DNA of 64,000 bases, taken from Jaltomata sinuosa (taxonomy: Eukaryota; Streptophyta; Magnoliopsida; Solanales; Solanaceae). The notes under the pieces are model-generated. The model saw only the letters and a program-made list of their open reading frames with translations. It made no database searches and was not told the DNA's origin. Of this stretch, positions 35,403 to 46,439 are shown piece by piece (within the stretch, counting starts at the first letter, position 1; every line of letters starts with the position of its first letter). The stretch is taken from the NCBI GenBank assembly GCA_003996215.1, contig QJPP01000003.1, forward strand, positions 2,170,001 through 2,234,000, written 5' to 3'. A program made the position numbers and the translations under genes.

Positions 35403-37180
35403 TACACAGTCTTACCTTATATTTCTGTAAGAGGTTGTTTCTACAGTTTGAACCCGTGACCTCCCCCTTCACTTAACGATAAAACGTGAAAAAAACAATA
35501 TTTTTCTTGATATATTAAAAGTGATAATAGTAAATGTGAAAAATTACTTTTGAAACAGTAAAAATGAATAGAAAGGATATTATTAACTACAATATTTCTT
35601 TTTCATATTTTGAAAATATTAATTTTATTATATATATTTTTTTTCAAAAGGGAGTGATGGATTAGTATTTGTTAAAACAGGTATTCATATTATTTTTACT
35701 GAGTTCAACGGAATCTAATGATCTTTTTCACTCAGCTCTGCAACTTCGACTTCTGTGCTTCCTTATGGCAATACTGCCACACTCAGCCATTAATTTCTCA
35801 TCTTTATTTACTTTTTTAAAAACAAATAGGAGTACTACCTTACAAGTTCCAACCTTTGTACAAAAAGGATAAAGAAAAATAAAGAGCAAAGTATTTTGCT
35901 GTTGAAAAATGTGGATAAATTTCAAAAGTGTCTATCCATCATAATTACATAATTATATTTTATAATAGAAAAGTCCAGAATTTTCATTCTGCTAATGTAA
36001 AAGTTACAATTAACTGGTCTATATTTATTAGATTTAAAATGTAAAGTAACAAATTATCACACATCGAAAGGTTGGGTTGTCTTATAATTGTAATCTTTGT
36101 ATTAGTAGAGTGAAAATTTTATAATTTTTCTGGTAGAAAATATAATTACATGACTTTCTTAAAAATAACCACAATTATGTGACCATTTATGAAAGTTACT
36201 CACCTTTTCTCTACTTCTGTTTTTACTTTTGAAAATTTCTTCCATTTATAATTTGATAAAATGATAAGTTACTATATCACTTTTAAATATAATTGTTGAG
36301 TGTGTCGTGTGGGAATAAAAGTTTCACAATAGTTGTTAAAAGGATTGAGAAACTACATATCTCTTAGTAGTCTTTTAGGAAAAATCGTGCGGACTTGACC
36401 CAAAACTGACAATATAGAGTGTTTTGAGCTGGTTTAGCCCAACAATAATAAATTTAATATTTTGTAAAATATATTGGAAAATGTACAGTACTCTAACGAT
36501 ATAAGTGAGGATAATAACAGATGGTCCTAATATGCCGTATTTCTTTTTTCATTTTCAATTTTTTGTATGCAAAATTCTGAAAGCCTTCTAATATCACAAG
36601 AAACAACAAACATTTGTGACTAAAATACAGTACTAATACCCTAATAAACCTAAACAAAAGAAACTACTTAAAAGTTAGTACTAGTTTTAACTTAAGCTAG
36701 GAATTATAAATGAATGATAACCTTCTGTTTTTACCCCTTTATTTCTTAAAAAAATGCAGTGGTCTTTTCATAATCCTGGAAATATATTTTGAAATTCATT
36801 TTATATCTGAAAGTTATATGAGGAATTCAAACAAGGGGAATATTTTATAAATGTTTGAAGTAAGAAAATATTTCCAAATAAAGTCAAGAGAGACATACTA
36901 CGAATTTGATGATACAACTTTGCCATGCTTGGAATAGGTGAGGGGCCATTTTCAATCAAACCAAACAAACAAGCCAGTTTTGTCACTCATGTGACTTGAT
37001 ACTATTATTATTATTTAATTTTGTATATTTCGTTTAGCTATTAATATTTCTATCATATCCCAAGTAAAAATATTGCATACGTCAATGATTTTATACTAGT
37101 TCTTTTATTTAATTTCTAAACTTATGAATTTTATTAAAAATTAAACTATTAATATGAATTGTTTAATCGTTCATAGATTC
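35403..37180. other. Intergenic; LTR-like fragment at 36296-36450
   Basis: AAAAGTTTCACAATAGTTG, GTCTTTTAGGAAAAATCGTG and AAAACTGACAATATAGAG at 36316-36421 parallel the same-order blocks in the LTR-like region at 49365-49490. No coding exon is supported elsewhere. Confidence 0.45.
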
Positions 37181-37310
37181 AAGCCTTGGAAACAACCTCT
37201 TGCAGACATGTAAGTTAAAATTTCGTACAATAAATCTTTCGATGAGGCCCTTTCTCGAACCTTGCACATAGTGAAAGTTTTAGTGCACCAGGCTGCTCCA
37301 TTTTTTTTTC
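37181..37310 (+). mobile_element. Au-like SINE, 3' half
   Basis: GGAAACAACCTCTTGCAGAC, GTACAATAAATC, CTCGAACCTTGCACATAG and GTTTTAGTGCACCAGGCTGC are the Au-type 3' half with decay, ending in a T-run. Confidence 0.75.
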
Positions 37311-37824
37311 ATATCCAACTGGCCTGCTAATTTAAATTTGTGTGGTATATGTCATGTTAATAATAAAAGAATTTTTATCAAGAATTTCTCTATTCTAAAT
37401 ATTTGAACCTAAAGTCTTGGTTATACTTATTTTAATTTCTCATGTCAAATCAATTCAAAGGTTATCTGGTTATTGCCTTATTCACTCAATTCCAATCATA
37501 AGATTTAACAAATGCATGTGCTTACAAAGACATTCCACTAAGGCTTTGTCACATCCAAGTGTAGCTAAAAAAATGAGGCTGATTTGCATTTTTGCCCCTA
37601 TTTTTTGCTTGTATTAATTTTTGCCAAACAGTTTTTTCCTAGTATAAATTTATATTTTTGTATCATAATATCTCAAAAGTTAATTCCGGGCATAACTTAT
37701 GCTCTTTTAGGCATGAGTTCGATTGCTAAAGAAAAATAATTAAGATCAGCCCATTTGTAGGACAAAAATTAAAGACCAGCTCATTTTGAAGTGCAAAACG
37801 TGTAATTTTATGGAAAAAATAAAA

Positions 37825-38924
37825 GAGAAAATGCATAAGAACCCCCTTAAATTTGGTCGACATTTGGAAGTAGACACTTGAACTTTGCGGGGGGGTCCTA
37901 TTACCCCCCTAAATAATTTTTAATTGATGTTATTACATCATTTTTAGATTAGCCCCAGGCTTTAAGAGTATGTTTTAATCACGCACTAATAATTACTTGA
38001 CACGTGTTAAATTAATTAAAAGTACTTTTTTCGTTTTTGATATTTCTGTTACCTTTTTTTTCTTTTCTTTCTCACTTTTTAACTTCCTTTTCTTTTTCTT
38101 TTTGACCCAATCCCAACCCCATCCCCACCCTGCGTCTTCTTCTTCTTCAGCTTACCCCCTTCTCCCATATTCTTTCTTCTTCTTCTTCAGCCACTAAATT
38201 TTTGCTATATCATTTCTTAGATTTTATAGAGTTATTAATGATAAAAGTTAAAAAAAAAAATTGAGATAAAATCAAAATTTTAGAAACATCATCAATTAAT
38301 ATATTTTCTTTTCATACAACTTCAACCAAATTCAAAATGAAAACTTTGAAAAGAATCAATAAATTTTTCAAAAAAAGTAAAACTAAATGATGTCTTCTAA
38401 TCATCTTTAAATCAAATTAATTTTATAAAGTTATTTGTAATGAGAAGATTTTTAGATGGAATTTTGAAATTGAAAAAAGTCAAAGTAATAATAGCAAAAA
38501 ATGGGTGGATGAGTGTGTGGGTGTGTGTGTGTTGGGGGGGGGGGAGTAAAAATGGGTGGATGAGTGGGTGTGTGTGTGGGGTGGGGAAGGGGGGAGAGGG
38601 GGTGGAGTTGTGCAAATATGGTGGTAGAGACGAAGAAGAAAGACGAAAGGAAAAAAATGAAAAAAGAAAAAATAATTAAAATAATATTTTAAAAATAGAA
38701 AAATAAATTTTATAAAAAGAAACTTATAAAAATAAAATTATAATTATTTTTTTTGTTACTCACGCTCTTTATAGAGAGTGAATACACTCTCTTACTAGTT
38801 GACCAAAAAAGAATGTAATTATACCAGTTTAAAATTGTTTAGGGGGGTAATAGAACCCCCGCAAAATTCAAGTGTCTACTTCCAAATGTCGACCAACTTT
38901 AGGGGGGTTTTTATGCATTTTCTC
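37825..38924. mobile_element. 1.1-kb Mutator-like element with ~95-bp TIRs
   Basis: GAGAAAATGCATAAGAACCC starts the left TIR (37825-37920). The right TIR (38828-38924) is its inverted copy, ending TTATGCATTTTCTC. Both include the blocks TTGGTCGACATTTGGAAGTA, GACACTTGAA and GGGGGTAATAG (as strand-appropriate). The flanks are A-rich, so the target duplication is ambiguous. The interior holds a CT-rich tract with TTCTTCTTCTTC, then a G/T-rich stretch at 38505-38605, and no transposase. Confidence 0.8.
38505..38605 (+). repeat. G-rich minisatellite with duplicated GGGTGGATGAGTG units
   Basis: ATGGGTGGATGAGTG occurs twice (about 38501 and 38552). Each copy is followed by a GTGTGTGTG run and then by long G tracts, the last reading GGGG-TGGGG-AAGGGGGG-AGAGGGGG. 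This satisfies a G-quadruplex pattern. Confidence 0.8.
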
Positions 38925-41900
38925 AAAAAAAAAATGAAGGATTCAATCATGCTATCATATATCTTCTTTTGCACTATCTTGCTGGGCCACAAACGTCTCT
39001 TTCTGGGCTACTATTGAGATGAAAAAGCACCCCAGCCTGCTTAGATCCAGCCCAAATTAAATAGCCCAATTGGTTATTTTGCCCCCCCCCACCCCACGCA
39101 CCCCACCCCAATATAGATTCTTTTTCCAAACAAAATAAAACTTATATTGAACTCATAATTTGATGGACTATTATCTCCAGGAAACATAACATAAGAGTAA
39201 CATGAAGCATTGAATAATTTCCACACATTGATGGTACTCTTTGGAATTGCTAGGCTAATAATAAAATCAACGATCAAATATAATAGTGATGTCTTGATAA
39301 AACGAATGTACGAGACATGAGAGGTACTTTTGGAATTAGATTAGACAAATTTAACATAGAAATGATCAGAAGCGAACCCAGAATTTAAAGTTTATGAATT
39401 TTATTAACTATTTTAAGTTACTACTACAATATTAATTGGTTTTACAATCGAATATTTATTAATATTTAGTATACTTCTTAATATATATATGCGTAATCTA
39501 AATATTTCCTAAGTTACTAGGAAATAGTGCCAACCAGCCACATTTTTTTCCTTCTTTGATCTTTTTTTACTGTGTCAAACAGTACAGTTACATGTACAAT
39601 TCTAAAATCTAAAAAATGACTTTGAGCTTGGTGGTCTTCACAAAAAATCTTTGATTCCATTCCCCACATGATTAACAACCCCAAAAGGTTTTATATTTAG
39701 ATATTAAAGATTAGATCATCTTCAAAACAGTACACTAGTATTATTTATATCCATCACACGTTTCAAAAGTTCTTTGATGTCTCAAACCAACCTCAGCCAG
39801 GCCACTCAAAAAAAAAAAAAAGAAAAAAAAAGGTCACCTTTTGCTCTACTGTTGTTGAATAATGATTACAATTTCTCCAAAAAAAAGACATTATCTCATA
39901 TCCCAATTGGATGAAGAAATGAGGGTGTCCACTATGTAGCCCTTGCTTCACTGTTGATCGACCATTTTTAGGTCATCTGTACACCTTTACAAACTACTAA
40001 ATCACGAATTCATGGCTTTAAAGATCTGGCTGCTGCTTTTCTATCTTACTAAACGAAAATTCTCTAACTTTCTTATGTCTAATCATGAATTGACATTTTT
40101 TTTTAATAATAGTGTCGTTTGAGCTAGCTTGTTCGCAGTACCCAATTGTTTTATTAGTGCATGCTACCTTTCATTAGTATAGGTATCAAATAACTGTATC
40201 TATCAAAGTTTGATTAGCAGCTTAGGCAGTTGAGAAGAAACCATCTAGCTACATGTGTATCCAGGAGTTTGATTTTTTCAAATGGTTACTGAACTATTGA
40301 TTTTTCATAGGTTTTGGGTTCACACAAATTCTGATAATTTTTATCCAGATCACGTGTGTGAATCTACTTATTGTTATAATATTAACTTGTGATCGTTGTG
40401 ATAATAGACAAACTTCAAATTCTAAGTTCAATCTAATGTTTACTATTTCTGTTGAAATTTGATTATTGATCTATCATGATTTTCACCCACAATTTATTGA
40501 CAAGTATGTCACATTCCATAAGTTGCCTTGATTCTCATTCTTGAGGAATTAATAACTCTAGTACAAAGGGTTAATATATTATAATGTTTTTATAGTATAA
40601 ACTATGAGTTGAACTATCAAATCATGATAAATGATCTGTTCTTCATCATAGTGTGAAAAGAACAGTAGGGCGCCAACAAATGGTGGCCGTTCCTTGTTCA
40701 AGTAATTATTTATAATTAAATAAACGGCTTAGTAAAATATTTTAAAAACATGAAATTAATTAACAGATCAGAAGGGAGAAATGGTATGCTAATTTATAAT
40801 CCTAAATGTACTTGGGTGCTCTAGAAAAGATGTGATTTATTGACTAAAAGGGTCAAGAGTAGAATGATACTAAACAAAGATATATTATTATAAGGAACAA
40901 AAACCCATTTTGTAATTGAGTAAAAGGATTTATTAAGCAAATGAAGTGGCTTTTGTTGTGTTGTAGTCACTTTTGGGGACATAAGATCCGTTTTGGTGAA
41001 ATAATTTAGACTAGTTTAAGCTTCTTCTAATTAGCTAGCATGCCCACTAGAGTACTAGCCATGTGCTATTTTTGTGGATATTATCCTCCCTTTCTCCCAT
41101 GCAAAGATTTCCACTTATCCTTCAACATCTAAGTGTAATTTCACAAATGAAATTTATAGAAAATAAAATGTATGTAAATTTTATATCTACCTCGTAGAGA
41201 TAGAGAAGTTATTTCCGATAAACATTTTTACTTATCCTTCATCCCTTCAAAATTCCCTTTTTAATTTTTTATTTTTTTATTGAAGAGTTCAATTTTTTTG
41301 AAGACCATCTAAATATAAATGTTGTAATTTTTAAAAAGTAGGTATGTAGCTCATATATTACAGGGCTAATAGCATTTTTGATTAGTGAGTTATTAATAAA
41401 TTTTAATTTTTGTTCTTATAATATTTGATCAAACATATTTAAATTATAATTATTTGAGATATGCACTTTTGATCTATTTTCTTGTGAATAATCACAAGTT
41501 TCCTAAAATATTGATTGTTTCACCATTTAATTGCCATATGTATATTAAGTTTATATTGTTACTCCATGTTTGAATTAATATACTTCTAAAAATAGTGTAA
41601 ATAGAATACAAGGACCAAAAATACACATTTTAATTAATTGAAAGTTAAATGTCCTGAATCTAATACCATAAGAATTATAATTGAAATTTATCCATAATTG
41701 AGGAACCAAAAGTGCTCTCTATATCATTATAGGTTAATAGCGGTTACAATCTGCTTATTTTGAAAAATTACTTTTTGAGACTAGCAATTTGTGTTTGAGT
41801 AATTGTTTGAAAAACATTTTTGCCAACAGAGCAACAATTTGTGTTTGGCCATTTAATTTTTAAAAACCTTTTGCCAATATTAAAATAATAATTTATGTTT

Positions 41901-42110
41901 AACCAAGGTTTCAAAAGTGCTTATAGGAAAAAGCAATTTTGTTCGTTCAGCACTTCTGCTAGCATTCAAAAATATTTATATTTTTCCTAAAAACTCAGCC
42001 TAATTACACATCAACCTTCTAAATTAAACATTTTTTTAATAAAATAAACCCTTTTAACTTTCAAAAAGCTTTACCAAACATGGTATAATAAGTCACTTCT
42101 TAATTTTTGA
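38925..42110. other. Intergenic, no gene seen
   Basis: AT-rich. Contains a C-rich tract at about 39080-39110 (runs of C separated by A, an i-motif/G4 pattern on the other strand) and A-runs at 39807-39830. No coding exon is supported. Confidence 0.5.
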
Positions 42111-42118
42111 ATGCAATC

Positions 42119-42210
42119 TTATGAAGTGATTTGGTTGATCAGATTAATTACATTAATAATGGTTTGGTTGATCAGATTAATTACAGTAATAATGGTTTGG
42201 TTGATCATTC
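42119..42210. repeat. ~37-bp tandem repeat, 2.3 copies
   Basis: TTTGGTTGATCAGATTAATT followed by ACATTAATAATGG, then the same again with ACAGTAATAATGG, then TTTGGTTGATCATTC. Near-perfect copies indicate recent expansion. Confidence 0.9.
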
Positions 42211-42833
42211 AATTCATTCCCTTTACTCCCTGCTGAAATCTAGGCTAATAATTAAGCTAGGAAAATAGGAAAAACTAGACCAAAAAAAGGCAAAATCAAA
42301 AGGGGATTTGATAGTAATCATATAAATGATAACAGCAATGAAAATAAGAAGGTGAGAGTAATAATGAACCAACAATGATATATAAAAACAGCTGAGAGGT
42401 GAAGGCTGTATTGTATGAGTTTGCAATGAGATTATTAGAGACAGACATAAAGACATTTGGACCACAAACATAGACAGTGAAGCTAAGTTCATTTTGTGTC
42501 TTGGACCACAACTACTTTTGTTCTAATGAGGTCTATAAAGATACATTAAACAATCCTGATGAAGATTATCAAAGGGTAGACTTTCCAACCTAATCCACAT
42601 AATGAATTTGATGGATAGTGGATTTTGAAATCCCTGAAAAACATCTCAAAAGTTACTAACATGGAATAATCATCTCAATAGCTTAGGCATTACTGAATTA
42701 CTAGTAATCGTACTTGTTGAATTTTATTACCATAGCCCATAGGGCTAACTTAGTAGTAAACCCAAACTACAATTTATTTCAATCCTCATTGGGGTAATTA
42801 GTCTCTCACCCCCTGCATCTCAACAACAACATA

Positions 42834-42950
42834 AGTTGTGCGGACTCTTCACTTTCAATGCCGCACCCGTGTCGGATTCTTCAAGAATACACTATTTTTG
42901 GAGAATCCAACAGGCACCCGTTGACATTTTTGAAGAGTCCAAGCAAAATA
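42834..42950. mobile_element. Inverted-repeat element (Solanaceae GTGCGGACTCTTC family)
   Basis: GTTGTGCGGACTCTTC at the left is mirrored by GAAGAGTCCAAGCAAAAT at the right, and internally GTGTCGGATTCTTC is mirrored by GAGAATCCAACAGGCAC. The result is a nearly perfect hairpin of about 117 bases. Confidence 0.65.
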
Positions 42951-42951
42951 G

Positions 42952-43085
42952 ACAACAACAACATACACAATGTAATCTCACGAGTAGGGTTTGAAGAGGG
43001 TAGCATGCATACAATTATCGCTATCTTTGTGGAATAGAGAGGTTATTTTTGATAAACCTTACCGTTGCATCTCCTTGCTCCAAAT
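42952..43085 (-). mobile_element. Degenerate TS-like SINE / LINE 3' tail
   Basis: ACAACAACAACATACACAAT, GTAATCTCACGAGTAGGG, TTGAAGAGGGTAGCATG and GGAATAGAGAGGTTATTTTT correspond to the reverse complement of the shared tail. It abuts the inverted-repeat element immediately to its left. Confidence 0.6.
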
Positions 43086-43354
43086 CTATTTTTCCCCGTG
43101 TTTAGTTGTTTGTTGTTGTTGATTTAGATTAAACTTGTTTAATTAGGTGAAGCAATTAAAATGTGAAGAAATCATTTAAATTGAATAATAAAAGATGCTG
43201 ACACAATGACTCCTCAATTGTACCATAATTTTTAGCATGTTAAATGCACAATCTTATGTCTCCTCACTTTTTGCTCACCAATAATAAGTAACGAGACCAA
43301 TAAGTACATTGTCTAATGTGTGTGTGAGAGAAAGAGAAGGCTATCCAGTTAATG

Positions 43355-43468
43355 ATTTTGGGCCACTTTAGAAAGTTTGGGCTGGATCTCTAGCTAATCC
43401 ACAAGATTGGCCCAATAGAGAAAACAAATGAGCCCATTAGCTCGATCCAGTATCGTAAGGCCCAAATG
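43355..43468 (+). promoter_or_regulatory. Cluster of site II (TGGGCY) motifs in the alpha-tubulin promoter
   Basis: TTTGGGCC near 43358, TTTGGGCTGG near 43377, TTGGCCCAAT near 43408, GAGCCCAT near 43430 and AGGCCCAAAT near 43458: five TGGGCY or inverted copies in about 110 bases, 215-330 bases before the ATG. Site II elements are known TCP-bound motifs of genes expressed in dividing cells. Confidence 0.6.
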
Positions 43469-43579
43469 AATCAAAAATTCAAATTTTCCAGAAAACGTAA
43501 AGGAGCGGCAACGGTCACAAACAGCTGGAAAGCCTTTCAAATTTCAAAATTCCACCGGCTAATTCCTCTTTCCCTCTCC

Positions 43580-43612
43580 TATATAACCCACCCCCCTCCT
43601 TTCAAACCCTAG
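43580..43612 (+). promoter_or_regulatory. TATA box and telo-box of the alpha-tubulin gene
   Basis: TATATAA at 43580-43586 lies 97 bases before the ATG. AAACCCTA (telo-box) at 43604-43611 sits at the expected transcription start or early leader. Site II plus telo-box is a recognised pairing in growth-related plant promoters. Confidence 0.65.
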
Positions 43613-43682
43613 CTCCCTATTCAATTCCCTCTTTGTCATTAATTCTCATCCATTTTTTTTCTGCAATATCTTCTCAGAGAAA

Positions 43683-45324
43683 ATGAGAGAGTGCATCTCT
43701 ATCCACATTGGTCAGGCCGGAATCCAGGTCGGAAACGCCTGTTGGGAGCTTTACTGCCTCGAACACGGCATTAAGGTCAGTCCCCTAATCTCTCTCCTTC
43801 GATCAATTTACTCCTATTTGAAAATTTTATAGTTAATTGGTTATTTTTTGTATTGACCGGGTTGTGTAGCCGGATGGACAAATGCCTGGAGACGTTACTG
43901 TTGGAGGAGGAGACGATGCCTTCAACACTTTCTTCAGCGAAACTGGTGCTGGAAAGCATGTACCTCGTGCTGTGTTTGTTGATCTGGAACCCACTGTCAT
44001 TGATGAAGTGAGAACCGGAACTTACCGTCAGTTGTTTCATCCTGAACAGCTCATCAGCGGCAAAGAAGACGCAGCTAACAACTTTGCTAGAGGACATTAC
44101 ACAAGTAAAGACTCAAAACTCTTATCTTTCATGTTTTACATAAAATGGAGATTTCATTTGCCCATTTCGTTTCGTTTTATATGGTGTTTATTGATTAATT
44201 TTGGTGACAGTTGGGAAGGAGATTGTGGATCTGTGTCTTGATAGAATAAGGAAGTTAGCCGACAACTGCACTGGGCTTCAAGGATTTTTGGTGTTCCATG
44301 CTGTCGGTGGGGGTACTGGTTCAGGGCTTGGTTCTCTGCTTCTTGAGAGGCTTTCTGTTGACTACGGAAAGAAATCCAAGCTTGGATTCACCATTTACCC
44401 TTCACCTCAAGTCTCTACTGCTGTAGTTGAGCCCTACAACTCCGTGCTCTCAACACACTCACTTCTTGAGCACACTGATGTTGCTATCCTTTTGGACAAC
44501 GAAGCCATCTATGACATCTGCCGTAAATCTCTTGACATTGAAAGACCTACCTACACTAATCTCAACAGGCTCATTTCTCAGGTACTGCAGTGTTTACATC
44601 GTGTTTTTAAAATTGTGAAACTATTGTTTGATTCGGAAGTTGGACTAATCAAGCTCTTTTGGTTCTGTAGGTTATCTCATCACTAACAGCATCTCTCCGT
44701 TTTGATGGTGCTTTGAATGTGGATGTGAATGAATTCCAAACTAACTTGGTTCCATACCCAAGGATTCATTTCATGCTTTCTTCATACGCGCCTGTGATCT
44801 CTGCAGAAAAGGCCTATCATGAACAGCTTTCTGTTGCGGAAATCACTAACACTGCTTTTGAGCCATCGTCTATGATGGTCAAGTGCGACCCGCGTCATGG
44901 GAAATACATGGCCTGCTGTTTGATGTACAGAGGTGATGTTGTGCCCAAAGATGTGAACGCTGCTGTAGCCACAATTAAGACCAAGAGGACCATTCAGTTT
45001 GTGGACTGGTGCCCAACTGGGTTCAAATGTGGTATCAATTACCAGCCACCAACAGTTGTCCCTGGTGGAGACTTGGCCAAGGTTCAAAGGGCTGTTTGTA
45101 TGATTTCAAACTCCACAAGCGTTGCTGAGGTTTTCTCAAGAATTGACCACAAGTTCGATTTGATGTACGCGAAGAGGGCTTTTGTTCACTGGTATGTGGG
45201 TGAAGGTATGGAGGAAGGAGAGTTCTCTGAGGCTAGGGAAGATTTGGCTGCTCTTGAGAAGGACTATGAGGAAGTTGGATGTGAGTCTGGTGATGGAGAT
45301 GATGATGATAATGAAGAGTATTAG
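43683..45324 (+). CDS. TUA: Alpha-tubulin, divergent isoform without Lys40
   Basis: Subunit of the alpha/beta-tubulin dimer of microtubules. Four exons: 43683-43775, 43870-44104, 44211-44581 and 44671-45324, all GT-AG and phase-consistent, for 450 aa, the standard length. Visible features: N-terminal MREC, GTP-binding GGGTGSG at 142-148, the catalytic Glu254 (NVDVNEFQTN) that drives hydrolysis on the neighbouring beta subunit, and an acidic tail ending in EEY, so tyrosinatable. GGGDDAFNTFFSETGAGKHV and the intron pattern place it nearest the Arabidopsis TUA3/TUA5 class (from recall). Oddities: residue 40 is Val (MPGDVTV) where this class usually has the acetylatable Lys; residue 139 is His, as in animals, where plant copies usually have Asn; and the tail reads GCESGDGDDDDNEEY with a Cys. 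These suggest a relaxed or specialised isoform. No disabling lesion was seen. Confidence 0.97.
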
Positions 45325-46170
45325 GTTAATTTCTCCGTATTATGTAGCCAATGGTCTCATTGGTACCTAAAATTAGAAGTGGTTCATATTCAGTAGGTTC
45401 ATGTATTGATTAAACTTTCTTCTGGATATGTAGTTTGCTATTTTAACTTCTTAATAATCTCTCTGTCCTAACAAAATACCTAGCACTTTGATTTTGTTAC
45501 GTGTTGATTTATTTTATTCGTCGATTGCTACGTTGAAATTATCGTCTACCATACTAATTGTAATTTTATACTCCATTAAACGTCGCACTTGCTTGTTTTC
45601 ACATTCCAACATACAGAGTAGTACTACGTCCACTGCTCACATTAAAAACTCTTTTTTTTTTTCATTGACAGGTAAGTAGTAACTGTTCACTGACTTTGCT
45701 TTGTATTTCTATATTTTAATGTACATAGTGGAGGAGGAGATTTCGTCTATTTTCTTCCTACTACGTATATACTACTGTACAACAAAATATACATAACGGA
45801 AGTGATAAGAAAGGAACTTCATCTCCATCTCTATTTACATATCCCTTTGTCATCCCGCTTTCCTCAGCATAAAGTAAATCTTCCTGTTCCAATCAAACAA
45901 AATTATATCTTCAATACCATGTTTGAATTTTACAAGATTGATCACTGACTACAAAGAAAGGACTCCCATGAACTAAATCACAAAGCAAATATAAGCTAAA
46001 AACAGAGTACCTAAGTAATTATACTATTACTACTATTCTTTCTTTCATATATCAAGTAGTGGAGAAGTCAAATTTTTCATATATCAAATTCTTCACCGGA
46101 GAGAAAGGAAAATAAACAAGAAGAAGGTACAAAAAAAAGGATGGTCAAAACTCAAACGCACCTGTTGATG
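45325..46170. other. Tubulin 3' region and intergenic
   Basis: The first few hundred bases should contain the tubulin 3' UTR and polyadenylation site. No further gene before the small minus-strand frame at 46175. Confidence 0.5.
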
Positions 46171-46174
46171 GCGA

Positions 46175-46438
46175 TCAGTTAGCAGACTTAATGGCCGTTT
46201 TTCCACTAAGTGGTGAAGCAGGCAAGATAGGCCTAGACAACATGAAAACAGAAGCAACATCCTGGTGTTCAACAACTCTCTGCCTAAGCTTCTTTGCTAT
46301 ATCTTCCCCAAGCTGTGAGTCCTCTTCTCTAATTCGCATAATTTGGCTATGTATATAAGCATTCATCTTCCTAGTACTACTACACTCCCTCTCTCTCTCT
46401 TGATGAGTACTCTCCATCTCTGAGTGTTCGTATATCAT
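46175..46438 (-). CDS. Small hypothetical protein, 87 aa
   Basis: A single-exon frame from ATG 46438 to TGA. It has coding-like composition: charged, with RKMNAYIHSQIMRIREEDSQ predicted helical, followed by LGEDIAKKLRQRVVEHQD and a Pro/Ser-containing end (SRPILPASPLSGKT). No signal peptide or membrane segment. A second Met at residue 8 (MESTHQERERE) could be the real start. I do not recognise the family with confidence; it resembles short plant-specific proteins of unknown function. It lies 850 bases beyond the alpha-tubulin stop and converges on it. Confidence 0.5.
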   Translation of the reverse strand: MIYEHSEMESTHQERERECSSTRKMNAYIHSQIMRIREEDSQLGEDIAKKLRQRVVEHQDVASVFMLSRPILPASPLSGKTAIKSAN

Positions 46439-46439
46439 T

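Noticed and set aside
38412..38679. Two overlapping Pro/His- and Gly/Trp-rich frames
   Set aside because: Low-complexity translations of the G/T-rich minisatellite.
44782..45087. 101-aa minus-strand frame
   Set aside because: Antisense shadow of tubulin exon 4.
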